Assembly: GCA_964370715.1 (NCBI GenBank) | Contig: CAYJKJ010000005.1 | Span: forward strand, 60,901 to 124,900 | Source: CAYJAY01 sp964370715 | GTDB lineage: Bacteria; Bacillota; Clostridia; Oscillospirales; Ruminococcaceae | Direction: 5' to 3' | DNA: 64,000 nt | Shown: piece after piece, positions 39,228 through 48,967 of the stretch | Layout: every line of letters starts with the position of its first letter | Position numbering within the stretch: the first letter of the stretch is position 1 | Made by a program: the position numbers and the translations under genes | Notes under the pieces: generated by a model | Seen by the model: only the letters and a program-made list of their open reading frames with translations | Told to the model about the DNA's origin: nothing | Databases searched by the model: none

Positions 39228-40898
39228 ATGGAACTTTCATTTTTCGGTGCAGCTCGAGAGGTTACAGGCAGTTGCTATCATATAAAAGTGGGCGATAAAA
39301 ATGCCTTTGTGGATTGTGGTATGCATCAAGGCGGAGATGATAAATATATCCACGAGTTTCCGATACCTGCAAACCAACTCGACTATGTGTTTCTAACACA
39401 CTCTCATATAGACCATTCGGGAAGAATTCCTCTTCTTATGAAAGAAGGTTTTTCGGGGAAAATATTTCTTACCGACGCTACGGGGGATCTTTGTTCGATA
39501 ATGCTTCAAGATTCGGCGCATATCCAAGAGATGGAAGCTTCATATGACAAACGAAAAGCCGAAAGAGCGGGGAGAGAACCAAAACAACCGTTATACACAA
39601 TGGATGATGCTTTGGCGGCTATCGGCTGTTTCACCGTTTGCCCATACGAAAGCATCGTTAAGATCGATGAAAATTTTTCGGTTAGATTTCGGGATATAGG
39701 GCATCTTTTGGGTTCGGCCTCTATCGAAGTTTTTGTTAATGAAAACGGCGTGTCAAAAACCCTTGTGTTTTCCGGCGACGTTGGCAACATCAACCAACCG
39801 CTTATAAAAGACCCAAAACCAACTAAAGAAGCCGACTATGTTGTTGTTGAATCTACCTACGGAAACAGATACCACAACGCACCGCCCGACTATGCGGTAG
39901 GGTTAGCTGAGATAATTCAAAAGACGTTTGACCGAGGCGGCAACGTTATTATCCCGTCGTTTGCAGTCGGTAGAGCGCAAGAGATATTATATTTTATTCG
40001 CCATATAAAAGAAAACAACATGGTTAAAGGACACGACAAGTTTCCCGTTTATCTCGACAGCCCTCTGGCAAACGAAGCTACGCAGATTTTTAAAGAAAAC
40101 TATAAAGAATGTTATGATAAAGAAGCGATGGATCTTATCAATAGGGGGATTAACCCTATTGGATTTGAAGGGCTTAAACTTTCGATTTCGAGCGATGATT
40201 CAAAAGCTATAAACTTTGATTTAAGCCCGAAAGTTATAATCTCGGCCGCCGGAATGTGTGATGCCGGACGTATTCGCCACCATCTTAAACATAACCTTTG
40301 GAAGAGGGAATGTTCCGTTATATTCGTTGGATATCAAGCGGTAGGTTCAACCGGGCGATATATTCTCGACGGAGCGGAAGATGTCAAGCTGTTTGGCGAA
40401 AGAATTGAAGTTAGAGCCGAGATATTAAGGCTTGAAGGAATAAGCGCCCATGCCGACAAACAAGGGTTGACCGATTGGGTAAAAGCGTTTTCGCCAACAC
40501 CTAAAAAGATCTTTGTTACCCACGGACAAAACGAAGTTTGCGCCGAGTTTGCCCAATATTTAAGGGGCGAGACAAACACCGAGGTTGTCGCTCCGCTTTA
40601 TAGCTCAAGATATGATATCGCAACGGGGGAATGCATATATGAAGGCGCTGTTCTTCAAAGAGAACAAAAAGAGCAACATTTCGTTCCTTCAAAACAAAAA
40701 GCCCAAAAACCACAACAACAACAAAAACAACCTCAACAGTTCAACAACTTTACAAACGCTATTCAATATCTCGAAAAAGTCGCTCTTGAAGCGCTTAGAA
40801 CAAACAGGTTAAAAGAATCGACCGCCGTTTCTTATATCGACAAGATAACAAGAAAGATTAAAGCGCATCGAGAAACATTTAAAGGCAGACGAAAATAG
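39228..40898 (+). CDS. MBL-fold/beta-CASP RNase-like protein
   Basis: A 556-residue metallo-beta-lactamase fold with beta-CASP and RNA-specificity domains (Ysh1/CPSF-like), predicted to cut RNA. Motif 2 is THSHIDHSG (His/Asp metal ligands), motif 3 DIGHLLGS, motif 4 FSGDVGN. The beta-CASP part ends with VIISAAGMCDAGRIRHHL and GISAHADKQ, and VTHGQNE. A low-complexity lysine/glutamine linker (about 485-500) precedes a short C-terminal helical domain. AAAGGAGA lies eight bases upstream. Whether it acts on mRNA or tRNA is unknown. Confidence 0.87.
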   Translation: MELSFFGAAREVTGSCYHIKVGDKNAFVDCGMHQGGDDKYIHEFPIPANQLDYVFLTHSHIDHSGRIPLLMKEGFSGKIFLTDATGDLCSIMLQDSAHIQEMEASYDKRKAERAGREPKQPLYTMDDALAAIGCFTVCPYESIVKIDENFSVRFRDIGHLLGSASIEVFVNENGVSKTLVFSGDVGNINQPLIKDPKPTKEADYVVVESTYGNRYHNAPPDYAVGLAEIIQKTFDRGGNVIIPSFAVGRAQEILYFIRHIKENNMVKGHDKFPVYLDSPLANEATQIFKENYKECYDKEAMDLINRGINPIGFEGLKLSISSDDSKAINFDLSPKVIISAAGMCDAGRIRHHLKHNLWKRECSVIFVGYQAVGSTGRYILDGAEDVKLFGERIEVRAEILRLEGISAHADKQGLTDWVKAFSPTPKKIFVTHGQNEVCAEFAQYLRGETNTEVVAPLYSSRYDIATGECIYEGAVLQREQKEQHFVPSKQKAQKPQQQQKQPQQFNNFTNAIQYLEKVALEALRTNRLKESTAVSYIDKITRKIKAHRETFKGRRK

Positions 40899-40916
40899 AA
40901 TATATTAAACAACAAA

Positions 40917-40950
40917 AAAGAACTGCGGCAAAACGCTGCAGTTCTTTTTT
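40917..40950. terminator. bidirectional terminator between the beta-CASP gene and htrA
   Basis: AAAGAACTGC (40917-40926) and GCAGTTCTTT (40938-40947) pair around a short GC-containing loop, with T-runs on both strands. Confidence 0.8.
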
Positions 40951-41005
40951 TAGAAGGGGTAAACTTCTCTATATAAAAGGGGTGGGGAAAGTGAATTTAA
41001 ACGGG

Positions 41006-42244
41006 TTATCTTACCATCTCTTTAAGGGTAACCGAAACGCTTAGCATCTTTTCATCTCGGATAATCTGCATCTCAACGGTATCTCCCGGTTGTTTGTCTG
41101 CAATATGTGAAGTTAAGTCGACGATAGTTTCGACTACGTTTCCATCGATACTGACAACATAGTCGCCGATTTCAAGCCCTGCATCTTCTGCTGCTGAACC
41201 GGGGTCGATCTCATAGAGATATACTCCGAATTTTGTAACGCCGTATTGCGCCGCCGATTGTTGGTCAAGAAGCTCGATAACTCGGACACCTAGAGCAGCT
41301 TTGCCTTCGGTGTAGCCGGTTTCGATTATATCTTCGATCATCGTCTTAGCGTGGTTAATCGGTATCGCAAAACCTATGCCTTCAACCGAGGTTCCGCCGG
41401 ATTTGGCTGTTACAATAGCTACAAGTTCGCCTTGAAGATTGAACAAGCCTCCGCCCGAGTTGCCTTGGTTAACCGCTGCGGTTGTCTGCAAAAGAGTTAG
41501 TTGTTGGTTTTCGATTGTAACTTCCCTTGAAAGAGAGCTTACAATTCCTTCGGATACCGAACCACCGTATTGACCTAGCGGATTGCCTATTGCAATAACC
41601 TCTTGGCCAACGACCAGTTGGTCGGAATCGCCATACACAGCGGGGGTGAGACCTGTTGCGTCTATCTTGATGACCGCTATGTCTTCTGCTTCATCTCCGC
41701 CGATAAAAGTTGCGGTGTGTTGCGTTTGGTCGTGTAGCGTGACGATGATATCCCCTTGGTCGACTACGTGCATATTAGTTAGGATATATCCGTCTTCGCT
41801 TATAATAACTCCGCTTCCGGCGCCTATTGCTATGCTTTGGTTAAAGAAACCTTGGCTTAACACCTGTTCGGTTGAAATCTCAACGACACTAGGCGACGCT
41901 ATCTCAGCTACTTGAGCTATTGAACCTTCCGCAGAAAGGGTTGTAGGTTGGCTGTTTTCGGTTGATTGGTAGACAACAACGTTGTTGGAAGAAAAGAGCA
42001 AAAGCCCGATATAAGATCCGCCAATTCCGCATAAAAGCGAAATGATAATACAACAGACGATTATCCAACCACCGCCTTTGCTTTTCTTTTTGCGGCGTTT
42101 ATAGTCTTGGAACTCTTTTTCATAAGGGGTAGCCGGGGCGTTGTAATCGTTGGGAGCGGGTTCAAGTTGCTGTTGATCCAACGTTGGCCGAAAATTATGG
42201 CTTTCGATAGGGTTTTGAGAGTTAATGTTATTCAATTCATTCAT
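41006..42244 (-). CDS. HtrA/DegP family serine protease
   Basis: A 412-residue S1C protease anchored in the membrane. A proline-rich cytosolic N-terminus and basic KRRKKKSKGGG lead to one transmembrane helix (about 58-80). The trypsin-like domain has His in LTNMHVV, Asp in DIAVIKI and Ser in GNSGGGLF, and one PDZ domain follows (about 310-405). AAGGAGGT lies nine bases before ATG 42244. It should degrade or refold damaged exported proteins. It is divergent from the hexokinase gene. Confidence 0.94.
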   Translation of the reverse strand: MNELNNINSQNPIESHNFRPTLDQQQLEPAPNDYNAPATPYEKEFQDYKRRKKKSKGGGWIIVCCIIISLLCGIGGSYIGLLLFSSNNVVVYQSTENSQPTTLSAEGSIAQVAEIASPSVVEISTEQVLSQGFFNQSIAIGAGSGVIISEDGYILTNMHVVDQGDIIVTLHDQTQHTATFIGGDEAEDIAVIKIDATGLTPAVYGDSDQLVVGQEVIAIGNPLGQYGGSVSEGIVSSLSREVTIENQQLTLLQTTAAVNQGNSGGGLFNLQGELVAIVTAKSGGTSVEGIGFAIPINHAKTMIEDIIETGYTEGKAALGVRVIELLDQQSAAQYGVTKFGVYLYEIDPGSAAEDAGLEIGDYVVSIDGNVVETIVDLTSHIADKQPGDTVEMQIIRDEKMLSVSVTLKEMVR

Positions 42245-42326
42245 AGTTTTTTACCTCCTTAAAGGATTATATTTTAATTTTATGAATTAGAAATAAAATT
42301 TTTTATGATAAAACATTATAAACCGA

Positions 42327-42355
42327 TTGAATTTATATTGTATATACTTTATAAT
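42327..42355 (+). promoter_or_regulatory. promoter of the hexokinase gene
   Basis: TTGAAT (42327-42332), 17 bases, TATAAT (42350-42355). Confidence 0.65.
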
Positions 42356-42399
42356 AACATCAAGTTAATAATTTTAAAATAACTTTTTGGGGGATTTTT

Positions 42400-43710
42400 A
42401 TGAACATCTATGAAAAGGTTTCGAAATTTGCAAAAGATATTGAATTGCATTCGGACTTCACCGATATTGAAAGAGACAGCGAGATATTTAAACAAGAAAT
42501 GATAAAGGGGCTTGAACAAAAAGATGGTTCTTCTTTAAAGATGCTCCCAACATATCTAACCGCTGACGGCGAAATACCGATTAACGAAAAAGTTATCGTT
42601 GTAGATGCCGGTGGAACAAACTTTAGGGTTGCGGTGGTTGAATTTGATCAAGATCTAAAAATGGTTGAACACTATTTCGAGCAATATAAAATGCCGGGTA
42701 TTAATGAAAATATTGATATTGAAAAGTTCTATGAAATATCCGCCGACAGGCTTATGCCGGTTATCGACCAAAGCGATAAAATTGCGTTTTGCTTTTCTTA
42801 TGCTGCCGAAATATTGGAAAACAAAGACGGCAGAATTATAAGCTTCACCAAAGAAGTTGTTATAGATAAATCGGAAGGAAAGTTGGTTTGCGAAGGGATT
42901 AAACAACAACTTGTTTCAAGAGGAAAAGAGGGCAAAAACTTTATTCTTATCAACGACACCGTTGCAACGATGATCGGTGGGAAGATTATGAACCCGAAAA
43001 TGCAGTTTGAAACATATATCGGAATGATTTTGGGAACGGGCAGCAACACCTGCTACATCGAAAAAACCGAAAACATTAAAAAGATTGAAAATATTGAAGG
43101 GCTTCCAAAAAACATTGCGGTTAATATCGAAAACGGATATTATGACAACGTGCATCAAAGCGAGGTAGACAAAGAGTTTGATGCTATATCAAAAATCCCG
43201 GGAAGCACGAAATATGAAAAGATGATAGCGGGGGCATATCAAGGATTTAACATCTATAAGGAAGTTGAAAAAGGGATTGAAAAAGGCCTTTTCTCAAAAC
43301 AGTTTGCCGAAAGATTTAAAGCTTTAGACCCGTTCAACTTAAAAGAAATTGATGATTTTTGCTTTGCTCCGCTCAAGGAGAACAAGCTAGCTTTGTTGGT
43401 CGAAGGAAACGATGATGACCGAAAGACGCTTTATTTCATAATCGATGCCGACTATGAAAGAGCGGCAAAACTTGCTACGTTTGTTATTGCGGGGATATTA
43501 AAACAAACAGGATATGGAACCGATCCTACGGTGCCGGTTTGTATCTGCGCCGACGGTACAACGTTTTATAAGTCTAAGCTTTTCAGAGGGAAATTTAATT
43601 ATTATATTAAAGACTATATCGAAAACAAGATGCATCGATATGTCGAATTTGTTAAAGCAGAAAAAGCTACCCTCATTGGAACTGCGGTTGCAGGGCTATT
43701 AAACTGTTAA
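42400..43710 (+). CDS. hexokinase of the eukaryotic-type family
   Basis: A 436-residue hexokinase, phosphorylating glucose or another hexose at C6. MLPTYLTADGE corresponds to the family LP(T/S)Y; VVDAGGTNFRVAVVEFD is the phosphate-1 motif (DLGGTNFR in animals, here DAGGTNFR). LINDTVATMIGG holds the catalytic Asp and ILGTGSNTCYIE the adenosine region. Single-domain size and motif set match the hexokinase_1/2 fold rather than the bacterial ROK or Glk families. It has its own promoter and terminator. Horizontal origin is possible, but base composition looks like its neighbours. Confidence 0.85.
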   Translation: MNIYEKVSKFAKDIELHSDFTDIERDSEIFKQEMIKGLEQKDGSSLKMLPTYLTADGEIPINEKVIVVDAGGTNFRVAVVEFDQDLKMVEHYFEQYKMPGINENIDIEKFYEISADRLMPVIDQSDKIAFCFSYAAEILENKDGRIISFTKEVVIDKSEGKLVCEGIKQQLVSRGKEGKNFILINDTVATMIGGKIMNPKMQFETYIGMILGTGSNTCYIEKTENIKKIENIEGLPKNIAVNIENGYYDNVHQSEVDKEFDAISKIPGSTKYEKMIAGAYQGFNIYKEVEKGIEKGLFSKQFAERFKALDPFNLKEIDDFCFAPLKENKLALLVEGNDDDRKTLYFIIDADYERAAKLATFVIAGILKQTGYGTDPTVPVCICADGTTFYKSKLFRGKFNYYIKDYIENKMHRYVEFVKAEKATLIGTAVAGLLNC

Positions 43711-43868
43711 GCGATAGTCATCTATTGGTTATTATATAACTAAACTATTAAATGAATACCGCTTAATAAAACTTCTTTGCTATAGGGTTTAACTTTGTAG
43801 TGTTTGATGTGATGTTGTTATTTTAGTTTTGATAACTTAAATATACTTAAAAAACAAAAAACAATTAA

Positions 43869-43925
43869 AAAAAATCGAGGAACCGACCATTTTTGTATTG
43901 ACATACATCGGTTTCCTCGATTTTT
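43869..43925. terminator. terminator between hexokinase and trmB
   Basis: AAAAATCGAGGAACCGA (about 43870-43886) pairs with TCGGTTTCCTCGATTTTT (43908-43925) with one bulge around a 21-base loop. A-rich and T-rich ends serve both strands. The bases 43711-43868 hold no gene. Confidence 0.75.
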
Positions 43926-43954
43926 GATTTAGTTTAGTTTAATAAAAAATTGCG

Positions 43955-44614
43955 TTATATCGGTTTTTTAACGGCTTTTAGGTAGTTAATTTTAAGCCCT
44001 TGTTCCCTAAAGTTGCGTTCATGTTCCGACATGGGGTAGCTGTCATTTGGCAAACAGTTATAATCGACCTCGACAAGGTCGAACCCGGCTTGTTCAAAAT
44101 AGACCAAGCTTTCTTCAAAAAGCGGGAGGTCGTCGGTTTTGAAATATATTGTTCCCTCGTCTTTTAAAAACTCACGGTATTTCATAAGTTGGCGATAATG
44201 TGTGAGGCGCCTTTTTTTATGGGTGGTTTTAGGCCATGGATTGCAGAAGTTGATATAGATGTTGTCGATCCTGTCTTGGTTTGAAAATATATCCTGTATG
44301 CAACATATTTCGCATGAAAAGATCAAAACGTTGTCGATGTTGCGGCCTGCTTGCTCGAAATATTTTTCGATGGTGAGTTTCGCAAGATACAACATTTCGC
44401 TTTTAATATCGATAGCGATATAGTTTGTGTCGCTGTTGTTTATGGCAAGAGGTGCTACAAGTTCACCTCTTCCGCAACCTAGTTCCAACACTGTTTTGCG
44501 GTTGTCGTTGTTAAAACATTTATGCCAACTGCCACGATTTTGTTTTGGATCTTTAACAAAAAAGGGGGTCTTATCAAGCTCTGGGCGGGCTAATGGGTTG
44601 TGGCGAATTCTCAA
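43955..44614 (-). CDS. trmB: TrmB, tRNA (guanine46-N7)-methyltransferase
   Basis: Makes m7G46 in the tRNA variable loop using SAM. The 219-residue protein has RNRGSW-type upstream sequence, LELGCGRGELVAPLA (motif I), INFCNPWPKTTHKKRRLTH (the TrmB hallmark with PWPK and KRH-like residues) and TDDLPLFEESL. TTG 44614 is chosen: it gives MRIRHNPLARPEL, the typical start, and GGAGA lies 11 bases before it, inside the end of the upstream gene. The reading frame is open to 44689, but that extension would overlap the neighbour further. The two genes overlap by 41 bases. Confidence 0.9.
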   Translation of the reverse strand: MRIRHNPLARPELDKTPFFVKDPKQNRGSWHKCFNNDNRKTVLELGCGRGELVAPLAINNSDTNYIAIDIKSEMLYLAKLTIEKYFEQAGRNIDNVLIFSCEICCIQDIFSNQDRIDNIYINFCNPWPKTTHKKRRLTHYRQLMKYREFLKDEGTIYFKTDDLPLFEESLVYFEQAGFDLVEVDYNCLPNDSYPMSEHERNFREQGLKINYLKAVKKPI

Positions 44615-45566
44615 TGTAGTTGTAATCTCCTTCAAACAGCTTAATATGTTTGTTTTTTTGTATCGGTTGTTTTCCTTTCGCTTTTGCAAACAAAACGGCG
44701 ATTAAAAATATCAAGATAAAAGCAACGATGTTTTGTGTCCAAAAATCGGTTGCAACGTCGCCGCCCTGCAACAAAGCTTCGCTTATTTGGTCGACTATTC
44801 TAATAACGTCTACAGCAAATCCTTCTGATTGCCATTTTTCAGCGAGCAAAAAACCAAACGAAGCGAAGTTTGCGACGACAGCGAGAGCTGCCGGAAAAAT
44901 TGTTACAGCGAAAAAACGCTCGATACTTGGTTTGCCGCCAAAAATGATGTAGCCGAGATGCGCTAAAACTGCGATCGTCACCGCCGAAAGTAAAACGGGA
45001 TATTCGTTAAGCGAAAAATAGAACCAAAGATAACCGCCCACTATCGAGAACAACAATGCACCGACGAAACCTGAAAAAGAATTTTTAAGATATTTTTTTT
45101 CGGCTTTGGAATTTGGCATCGTTATTTTTTTTGCACAATCCTTGTCGCATACATGGGCGAAACCATCGATAGCTATAATAGCATAGTCGTTAAGGTCCAG
45201 CGCACAGTTGGTGCATTTTTCAAAGCTGTTGAATCCATAGTGGTAAAACTCTTTGGTGAAGTTGTCGAAGAAAACGAGAAGGTTGGTACAGGTTTTTTCA
45301 TTTCGTTCAAACTCGAGTTTTAACCCTGTCGCGCTTATTTGGAGATTTAGGATATTAAATCTTTCGGAATGTTTATGGCAAAATTCCGCTATTAAATCGG
45401 CGCATCTTTCGGGATAATCCGCCATACAAATATCTACACAAAGCGTTATCGACATCTTGTCTTCATATAAAGATAAGAGAATGTTTTGGTGTTCGCCATA
45501 TAAATGGTTTTCATAAACTTTAAGCTTTAATTCGTTTGCAATAAATTTTAAATCTTTTGATATCAT
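44574..45566 (-). CDS. membrane protein with a Cys-rich motif, unknown
   Basis: A 330-residue protein I do not recognise. The soluble N-terminal half (about 1-155) has a possible metal site: CTNC near residue 118 and CDKDC near 139. The C-terminal half has about five hydrophobic helices (about 166-300) and a basic end with KAKGKQP. The last codons carry the trmB ribosome binding site. Its start ATG has TAGGTT about ten bases upstream. It lies 38 bases after the end of the next upstream gene in the same orientation, so all three may be co-transcribed. Confidence 0.65.
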   Translation of the reverse strand: MISKDLKFIANELKLKVYENHLYGEHQNILLSLYEDKMSITLCVDICMADYPERCADLIAEFCHKHSERFNILNLQISATGLKLEFERNEKTCTNLLVFFDNFTKEFYHYGFNSFEKCTNCALDLNDYAIIAIDGFAHVCDKDCAKKITMPNSKAEKKYLKNSFSGFVGALLFSIVGGYLWFYFSLNEYPVLLSAVTIAVLAHLGYIIFGGKPSIERFFAVTIFPAALAVVANFASFGFLLAEKWQSEGFAVDVIRIVDQISEALLQGGDVATDFWTQNIVAFILIFLIAVLFAKAKGKQPIQKNKHIKLFEGDYNYIENSPQPISPPRA

Positions 45567-45604
45567 ATAGTTTTAACCTATTCATGTTATTATACGTGGG
45601 TTGC

Positions 45605-46225
45605 CTATTCTTTTGTTTCTTGTTGAACGTCTTCCGCTTTTACATCGCTTTGTGCTTGTGGCTCTAAAGCCTTTTCTTCAACTTTTGGTTTTTCGGTTTT
45701 TGGTTTAGCCGCTTTTTTAGCTGCAGGTTTTTTGGGTTTTGCTTTAGTTTCTTTAACGGGCTTTTCCGGTTGATCTTTCTTTGGTTCTTCAACTGCAACC
45801 GGTTGGCTAACTTCGGCTTCAGCTTTTGCGGCTTCAAAGATAGAGCTATCGGGAGCTTGCGAAACAGCTTGCTTTTTAACAAGCTTTTGTTTTGAAACAA
45901 CCCTTGACGGAGTTTGTTGGAAATCGGGGTTTAAAACTTTGCTTTCATCTATTAAACGGTTGCATCTTCTTATAAATCCCGCAACGATCATAAACATTGA
46001 GAAAAATCCAAGACCGGGGATAGTTATTGGGATGATGGTGTTTGGAACAAGCTCCAAAAGAATTATGCGGACAACATCTTGATTAGTTATAGCGCCCATA
46101 GGTAGATATTCGATTAGCGTTTGGATAAACGGAACTAAAATCACAGTCATTTGGTATATATACATAGCCAAAATTAAAACCGCCATAAAATACAACATAC
46201 CATAGGAAAATCTGCTTTTTTTCAT
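45605..46225 (-). CDS. three-helix membrane protein with Lys/Pro/Ala-rich tail, unknown
   Basis: A 206-residue protein. Two or three hydrophobic segments fill residues 10-90; the rest (about 115-206) is a low-complexity tail of lysine, proline, alanine and glutamate (runs such as KAKPKKPAAKKAAKPK), which is probably disordered and cytosolic. AGAGGT lies nine bases before ATG 46225. No family could be recognised; such tails often bind nucleic acid or acidic surfaces, but that is a guess. Confidence 0.6.
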   Translation of the reverse strand: MKKSRFSYGMLYFMAVLILAMYIYQMTVILVPFIQTLIEYLPMGAITNQDVVRIILLELVPNTIIPITIPGLGFFSMFMIVAGFIRRCNRLIDESKVLNPDFQQTPSRVVSKQKLVKKQAVSQAPDSSIFEAAKAEAEVSQPVAVEEPKKDQPEKPVKETKAKPKKPAAKKAAKPKTEKPKVEEKALEPQAQSDVKAEDVQQETKE

Positions 46226-46375
46226 AAATTTAATACCTCTTTAATTTAATGTAATAAAAAATATTGTTTTAGAAATATATTTATATATATCTAAAATTAT
46301 ATCGTAAATGCCTTTTTTTTTCAACCATACATTTGGCTGATTTTGTTGATTGAAGGGATTTTCTTTTTTTAACAG

Positions 46376-46404
46376 TTGCCGAACGCCGTTATATTGTTTA
46401 TAAT
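46376..46404 (+). promoter_or_regulatory. promoter of the radical SAM/DUF2344 pair
   Basis: TTGCCG (46376-46381), 17 bases, TATAAT (46399-46404). Confidence 0.65.
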
Positions 46405-46442
46405 ATACATAACAATATTTTGGAAGTTGAATTATTAATAAC

Positions 46443-48284
46443 ATGGATTACAGAAGAGAAAAAGCGTTAAGAGAGGTTCAAAAACCCGGGCGATATATTG
46501 GGCTTGAACCAAACTCGGTTTATAAAAACAAAGATGAAGTTGATATAAGATTTGCGTTTTGCTTTCCCGACACCTACGAAGTCGGGATGTCGCATCTTGG
46601 GACAAAGATCTTATACAGCCTTTTGAATTCAAGACCGAACATATGGTGCGAGAGAGTTTTTGCGCCCTGGTTCGACATGAAAGAGGCTATGGAAAAATAC
46701 GACCTTCCCCTTTATGCTCTGGAAAGCAAGGATAGCCTTGATAAGTTTGATGTTATAGGGTTCACGTTGCAGTTCGAACTTTCCTATACAACTATTCTTT
46801 ATATGCTTTCGCTTGCAAACATTCCGCTTAAAAGTTCCGCAAGAAAAGAAGCTTTTCCTTTGATTGTTGCGGGAGGTCCTTGCGCTTGCAACCCCGAACC
46901 GATAGCCGATTTTATCGATCTTTTCATGTTGGGCGAGGGAGAGGAACTCATGCTCGATTTGATGGAGGTTGTTGAAACAGCAAAGAAAAAAGGTTATTCA
47001 AAAAAGAAGCTATTAACCGAAGCGGCAAAGATCGAGGGGATATATGTCCCTAGTCTTTATAAAGTTGAATACAACGCCGACGGAACAATTAATGCCGTTG
47101 TTCCAAAAGGAAAAGCACCAAAGACGGTTAAAAAGAGAATAGTAAAAGATGTTAACACAGCGTTTTTTCCAACAGAATTTGTTGTACCTATGATTGAAGT
47201 TGTCCACGATAGGGTGACGACCGAAGTTTTAAGAGGATGCATTAGAGGTTGTCGCTTTTGCCAAGCGGGCTATATATACCGCCCATTCAGGCCGAAAGAC
47301 TACAGCGTTATAAATAGCCAAGCAAAGACTATATATGAAAACACGGGATATGATGAAATTTCGCTAACCTCGCTTTCGACAAGCGACCATCCCGAAATTA
47401 ACAGTATGCTGGATTGCCTGCTTGATTGGACCGTTCCCAAAAAAGTTAACCTATCGTTGCCGTCGCTTAGAATAGACACGTTGACCGACGAGCTTATAGA
47501 AAAAACCTCAAAGGTAAGAAAAAGCGGCTTAACAATAGCGCCCGAAGCCGGAACGGGGCGTCTTAGAGATGCTATTAACAAAAACATTTCGGAACAGGAG
47601 ATTATCGAAGGTTGCAGAACAGCGTTTATGTCGGGACACGCTACAGTTAAACTATACTTTATGATAGGGCTACCGACCGAGACCGACGAGGATATTTTAG
47701 GGATAGCAAAACTTGCCGAGGATATAGTTGATGTCTATTATTCTGTTCCCAATAGACCCAAAGGGAAGGCAGTTTCGGTTAACATTAGTCTTGCTTGTTT
47801 TGTTCCAAAGCCGTTTACACCGTTTCAATTTTTTCCGCAAAACACAGCGGAGGAGTTTGAAAGAAAACAAAATCTTATTAAACAGGCGACAAAAAATCGA
47901 AAGATATCGGTTAGATGGCATGATGCAAAAACAAGCATAATAGAAGCAGTCTTGGCAAGAGGGGATAGAAGGCTTTCGAAAGTCTTGTTGTCGGTGTTTA
48001 AAGACGGCGGAATATTTGAGAGCTGGGACGAGGGGTTCAGCTATGAACGCTATGAAAAAGCGCTTAAAAAAGCGAAACTCGACAAAGATTTCTATGCTGC
48101 AAGACAGAGGGATTTTAACGAGGTTAACCCTTGGGATATGTTTGATTATGGCGTTGAAAAAAACTATTTGATTAAAGAATATAAAAAAGCATACGACACA
48201 ATAACTACCGCAAGTTGTCAAAAAGGTTGCGAAGCTTGCGGAATTCAAAAGATTTCGGGGAGGAAATGTTTTGCAAACGATTAG
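46443..48284 (+). CDS. radical SAM protein with B12-binding-like domain (TIGR03960 type)
   Basis: A 613-residue radical SAM protein. Its N-terminal part (about 30-190) resembles a cobalamin-binding domain, with VGMSHLGTKILYSLLN and FTLQFELSYTTILYML. The SAM domain has the cluster motif CIRGCRFCQAGYIYRPF (CxxxCxxC), then SLSTSDHPEI, the GLTIAPEAGTGRLRD block and MIGLPTETDEDI. This layout matches the TIGR03960 family, regularly followed by a DUF2344 protein, as here with a 14-base overlap. Function unknown; RNA modification is suggested by genome context in relatives. A GGAAG site lies 14 bases before ATG. Confidence 0.88.
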   Translation: MDYRREKALREVQKPGRYIGLEPNSVYKNKDEVDIRFAFCFPDTYEVGMSHLGTKILYSLLNSRPNIWCERVFAPWFDMKEAMEKYDLPLYALESKDSLDKFDVIGFTLQFELSYTTILYMLSLANIPLKSSARKEAFPLIVAGGPCACNPEPIADFIDLFMLGEGEELMLDLMEVVETAKKKGYSKKKLLTEAAKIEGIYVPSLYKVEYNADGTINAVVPKGKAPKTVKKRIVKDVNTAFFPTEFVVPMIEVVHDRVTTEVLRGCIRGCRFCQAGYIYRPFRPKDYSVINSQAKTIYENTGYDEISLTSLSTSDHPEINSMLDCLLDWTVPKKVNLSLPSLRIDTLTDELIEKTSKVRKSGLTIAPEAGTGRLRDAINKNISEQEIIEGCRTAFMSGHATVKLYFMIGLPTETDEDILGIAKLAEDIVDVYYSVPNRPKGKAVSVNISLACFVPKPFTPFQFFPQNTAEEFERKQNLIKQATKNRKISVRWHDAKTSIIEAVLARGDRRLSKVLLSVFKDGGIFESWDEGFSYERYEKALKKAKLDKDFYAARQRDFNEVNPWDMFDYGVEKNYLIKEYKKAYDTITTASCQKGCEACGIQKISGRKCFAND

Positions 48285-48933
48285 ACTTAAATTCAGCAAG
48301 ATTTTCGACTCGAGGTATATCTCGCATCTTGATTTAGTTCGAGTGTTTACAAGGGCGATAACGAGAGCAAAACTTGAGGCTTGGTTCACCGAAGGATTCA
48401 ACACCCATCTTTATTTGATGTTTCCTCTGCCGCTTTCGTTGGGGTTTGAAAGTATATGCGAAACTCTCGATATAAAGGTTGAAGACGATTGCGATATTGC
48501 GTATTTCCCCGAAAGAATAAACAGATATCTACCGTTTGGGATAGAGGTTTATGATTGCAGAAAAGCGATAATGAAGCCTACTGAAATAGCATTTGCAAGA
48601 TACTTTATCGATGTTTATGATCAAGAACTGTCGCTCGATTCTATGCAAAAAGCGTTTGAACAAGTTTATGGTTTAGAGAAAATAGTCGTTACAAAAAAGA
48701 GCAAAGCGAAAAAATTCGTTGAAGTAGATATTAAACCGCAGATACAAGATCTTTCGTTTAAACAACATGGCGAAAGGCTTTTGATCGATTTAACTTGCGA
48801 AGCCGGCACGCAAAAAAACCTTAATCCCATGCTTTTGCTAAACAAAGTTTTTGAAATTTTGGGCAAACAACCGGATTTTTATCTTGTGAAAAGAACCAAG
48901 GTTTTAACACAACAGTTTAAAAATTTTGAATAA
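48271..48933 (+). CDS. DUF2344 (TIGR03936) protein
   Basis: A 220-residue DUF2344 protein: TIRLKFSKIFDSRYISHLDL is the family start, then RVFTRAITRAKLEAWFTEGF. LLSLGFES-type sequence (here LPLSLGFESICETLDIKVED) closes the first half. TTG 48271 is preceded by GGGGAGGA at seven bases, inside the end of the radical SAM gene, so the two are translationally coupled. Members are the constant partner of TIGR03960 radical SAM proteins, with unknown function. In many Clostridia rng and rplU-rpmA come next; here rpsU does. Confidence 0.87.
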   Translation: MQTIRLKFSKIFDSRYISHLDLVRVFTRAITRAKLEAWFTEGFNTHLYLMFPLPLSLGFESICETLDIKVEDDCDIAYFPERINRYLPFGIEVYDCRKAIMKPTEIAFARYFIDVYDQELSLDSMQKAFEQVYGLEKIVVTKKSKAKKFVEVDIKPQIQDLSFKQHGERLLIDLTCEAGTQKNLNPMLLLNKVFEILGKQPDFYLVKRTKVLTQQFKNFE

Positions 48934-48967
48934 ATTTTATTGAATTATAAAAAATAATAAAATTTAT

